Shown here one piece after another: positions 15,605-15,729 of a DNA stretch of 15,729 bases. The notes beneath the pieces are model-generated. The model worked only from the letters and a program-made list of their open reading frames with translations. It made no database searches and was not told where the DNA came from. Each line of letters begins with the position of its first letter. Positions within the stretch are counted from its first letter, which is position 1. The stretch comes from Clostridiales bacterium (GTDB lineage: Bacteria; Bacillota; Clostridia; Oscillospirales; Acutalibacteraceae): positions 1,021-16,749 of the forward strand of contig JAHZIE010000025.1 of the NCBI GenBank assembly GCA_019419895.1, read 5' to 3'. Both the position numbers and the translations under genes were made by a program.

Positions 15605-15729
15605 ATGAGTGGGTTTGCACATTTGCATTTGCATACAGAATATAGTCTGCTGGACGGTGCCTGCCGGATCGAACGGCTCATGGAGCATATCAAAACGATT
15701 GGTCAGGATAGCGTCGCTATAACCGATCA
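15605..15729 (+). CDS. dnaE: DNA polymerase III subunit alpha, N-terminus (partial)
   Basis: Only the first 41 codons are present before the right edge. They read MSGFAHLHLHTEYSLLDGAC... and SVAITD, which is the N-terminal PHP domain of DnaE-type replicative polymerases (HLHLHTEYSLLDGA is highly conserved). PolC is unlikely because its PHP domain is internal. GGGAGGAGG (15587-15595) lies nine bases before the ATG. Clostridia often carry dnaE after whiA. Whether it is the main or the accessory DnaE cannot be judged from this fragment. Confidence 0.93.
   Translation, partial: MSGFAHLHLHTEYSLLDGACRIERLMEHIKTIGQDSVAITD

Noticed and set aside
1..15729. CRISPR arrays, insertion sequences, tRNA or rRNA genes, riboswitches, phage or defence genes
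   Set aside because: I looked for repeats, transposase motifs and RNA signatures on both strands and saw none that I can support.

Overview
The window looks like chromosomal DNA of a spore-forming, low-to-moderate GC Firmicute of class Clostridia. The evidence is strong AGGAGG-type ribosome binding sites, a GerA-type spore germination operon, and the run hprK - murB - rapZ - whiA - dnaE. An Oscillospiraceae/Ruminococcaceae-type gut organism is my best guess, and that is inference. TGA, TAA and TAG all end genes here, so the standard bacterial code applies.

Layout. (1) 1-1534, minus strand: a CoA-disulfide-reductase-type flavoprotein fused to a rhodanese domain, cut by the left edge. (2) 1535-1807: a divergent control region with a minus-strand promoter, a cre-like element and a long AT-rich inverted repeat in front of a TATAAT box. 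(3) 1808-4626: L-rhamnulokinase (rhaB) and L-rhamnose isomerase (rhaA), closed by an intrinsic terminator. (4) 4774-5433: a decayed GNAT acetyltransferase gene. (5) 5588-9463: a three-gene germinant-receptor operon (A, B and C subunits) ending in a strong terminator. The C-subunit gene is split by a single in-frame TGA. (6) 9464-9884: about 420 bases with no convincing gene, ending in a good promoter. (7) 9885-15729: hprK, a YcdX-like PHP phosphatase, a ROK glucokinase, murB, rapZ, whiA and the start of dnaE, all on the plus strand.

How the genes fit together. RhaA converts L-rhamnose to L-rhamnulose and RhaB phosphorylates it. The aldolase and the uptake genes are not in the window. HprK is the sensor kinase of Gram-positive carbon catabolite repression and is followed closely by a PHP phosphatase and a sugar kinase. 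MurB (peptidoglycan precursor synthesis), RapZ (nucleotide-binding regulator) and WhiA (DNA-binding protein linked to division and development) form the conserved Firmicutes cluster, here without yvcK between rapZ and whiA. The germination genes confirm an endospore lifestyle, but this receptor may be non-functional because its C subunit is interrupted.

I found no defence system, mobile element, CRISPR array, rRNA or tRNA, and nothing that I can defend as a new biological system. The most noteworthy signals are the single nonsense codon in the germinant receptor, the GNAT relic with individually traceable lesions, and the unexplained operator-like repeat before rhaB.
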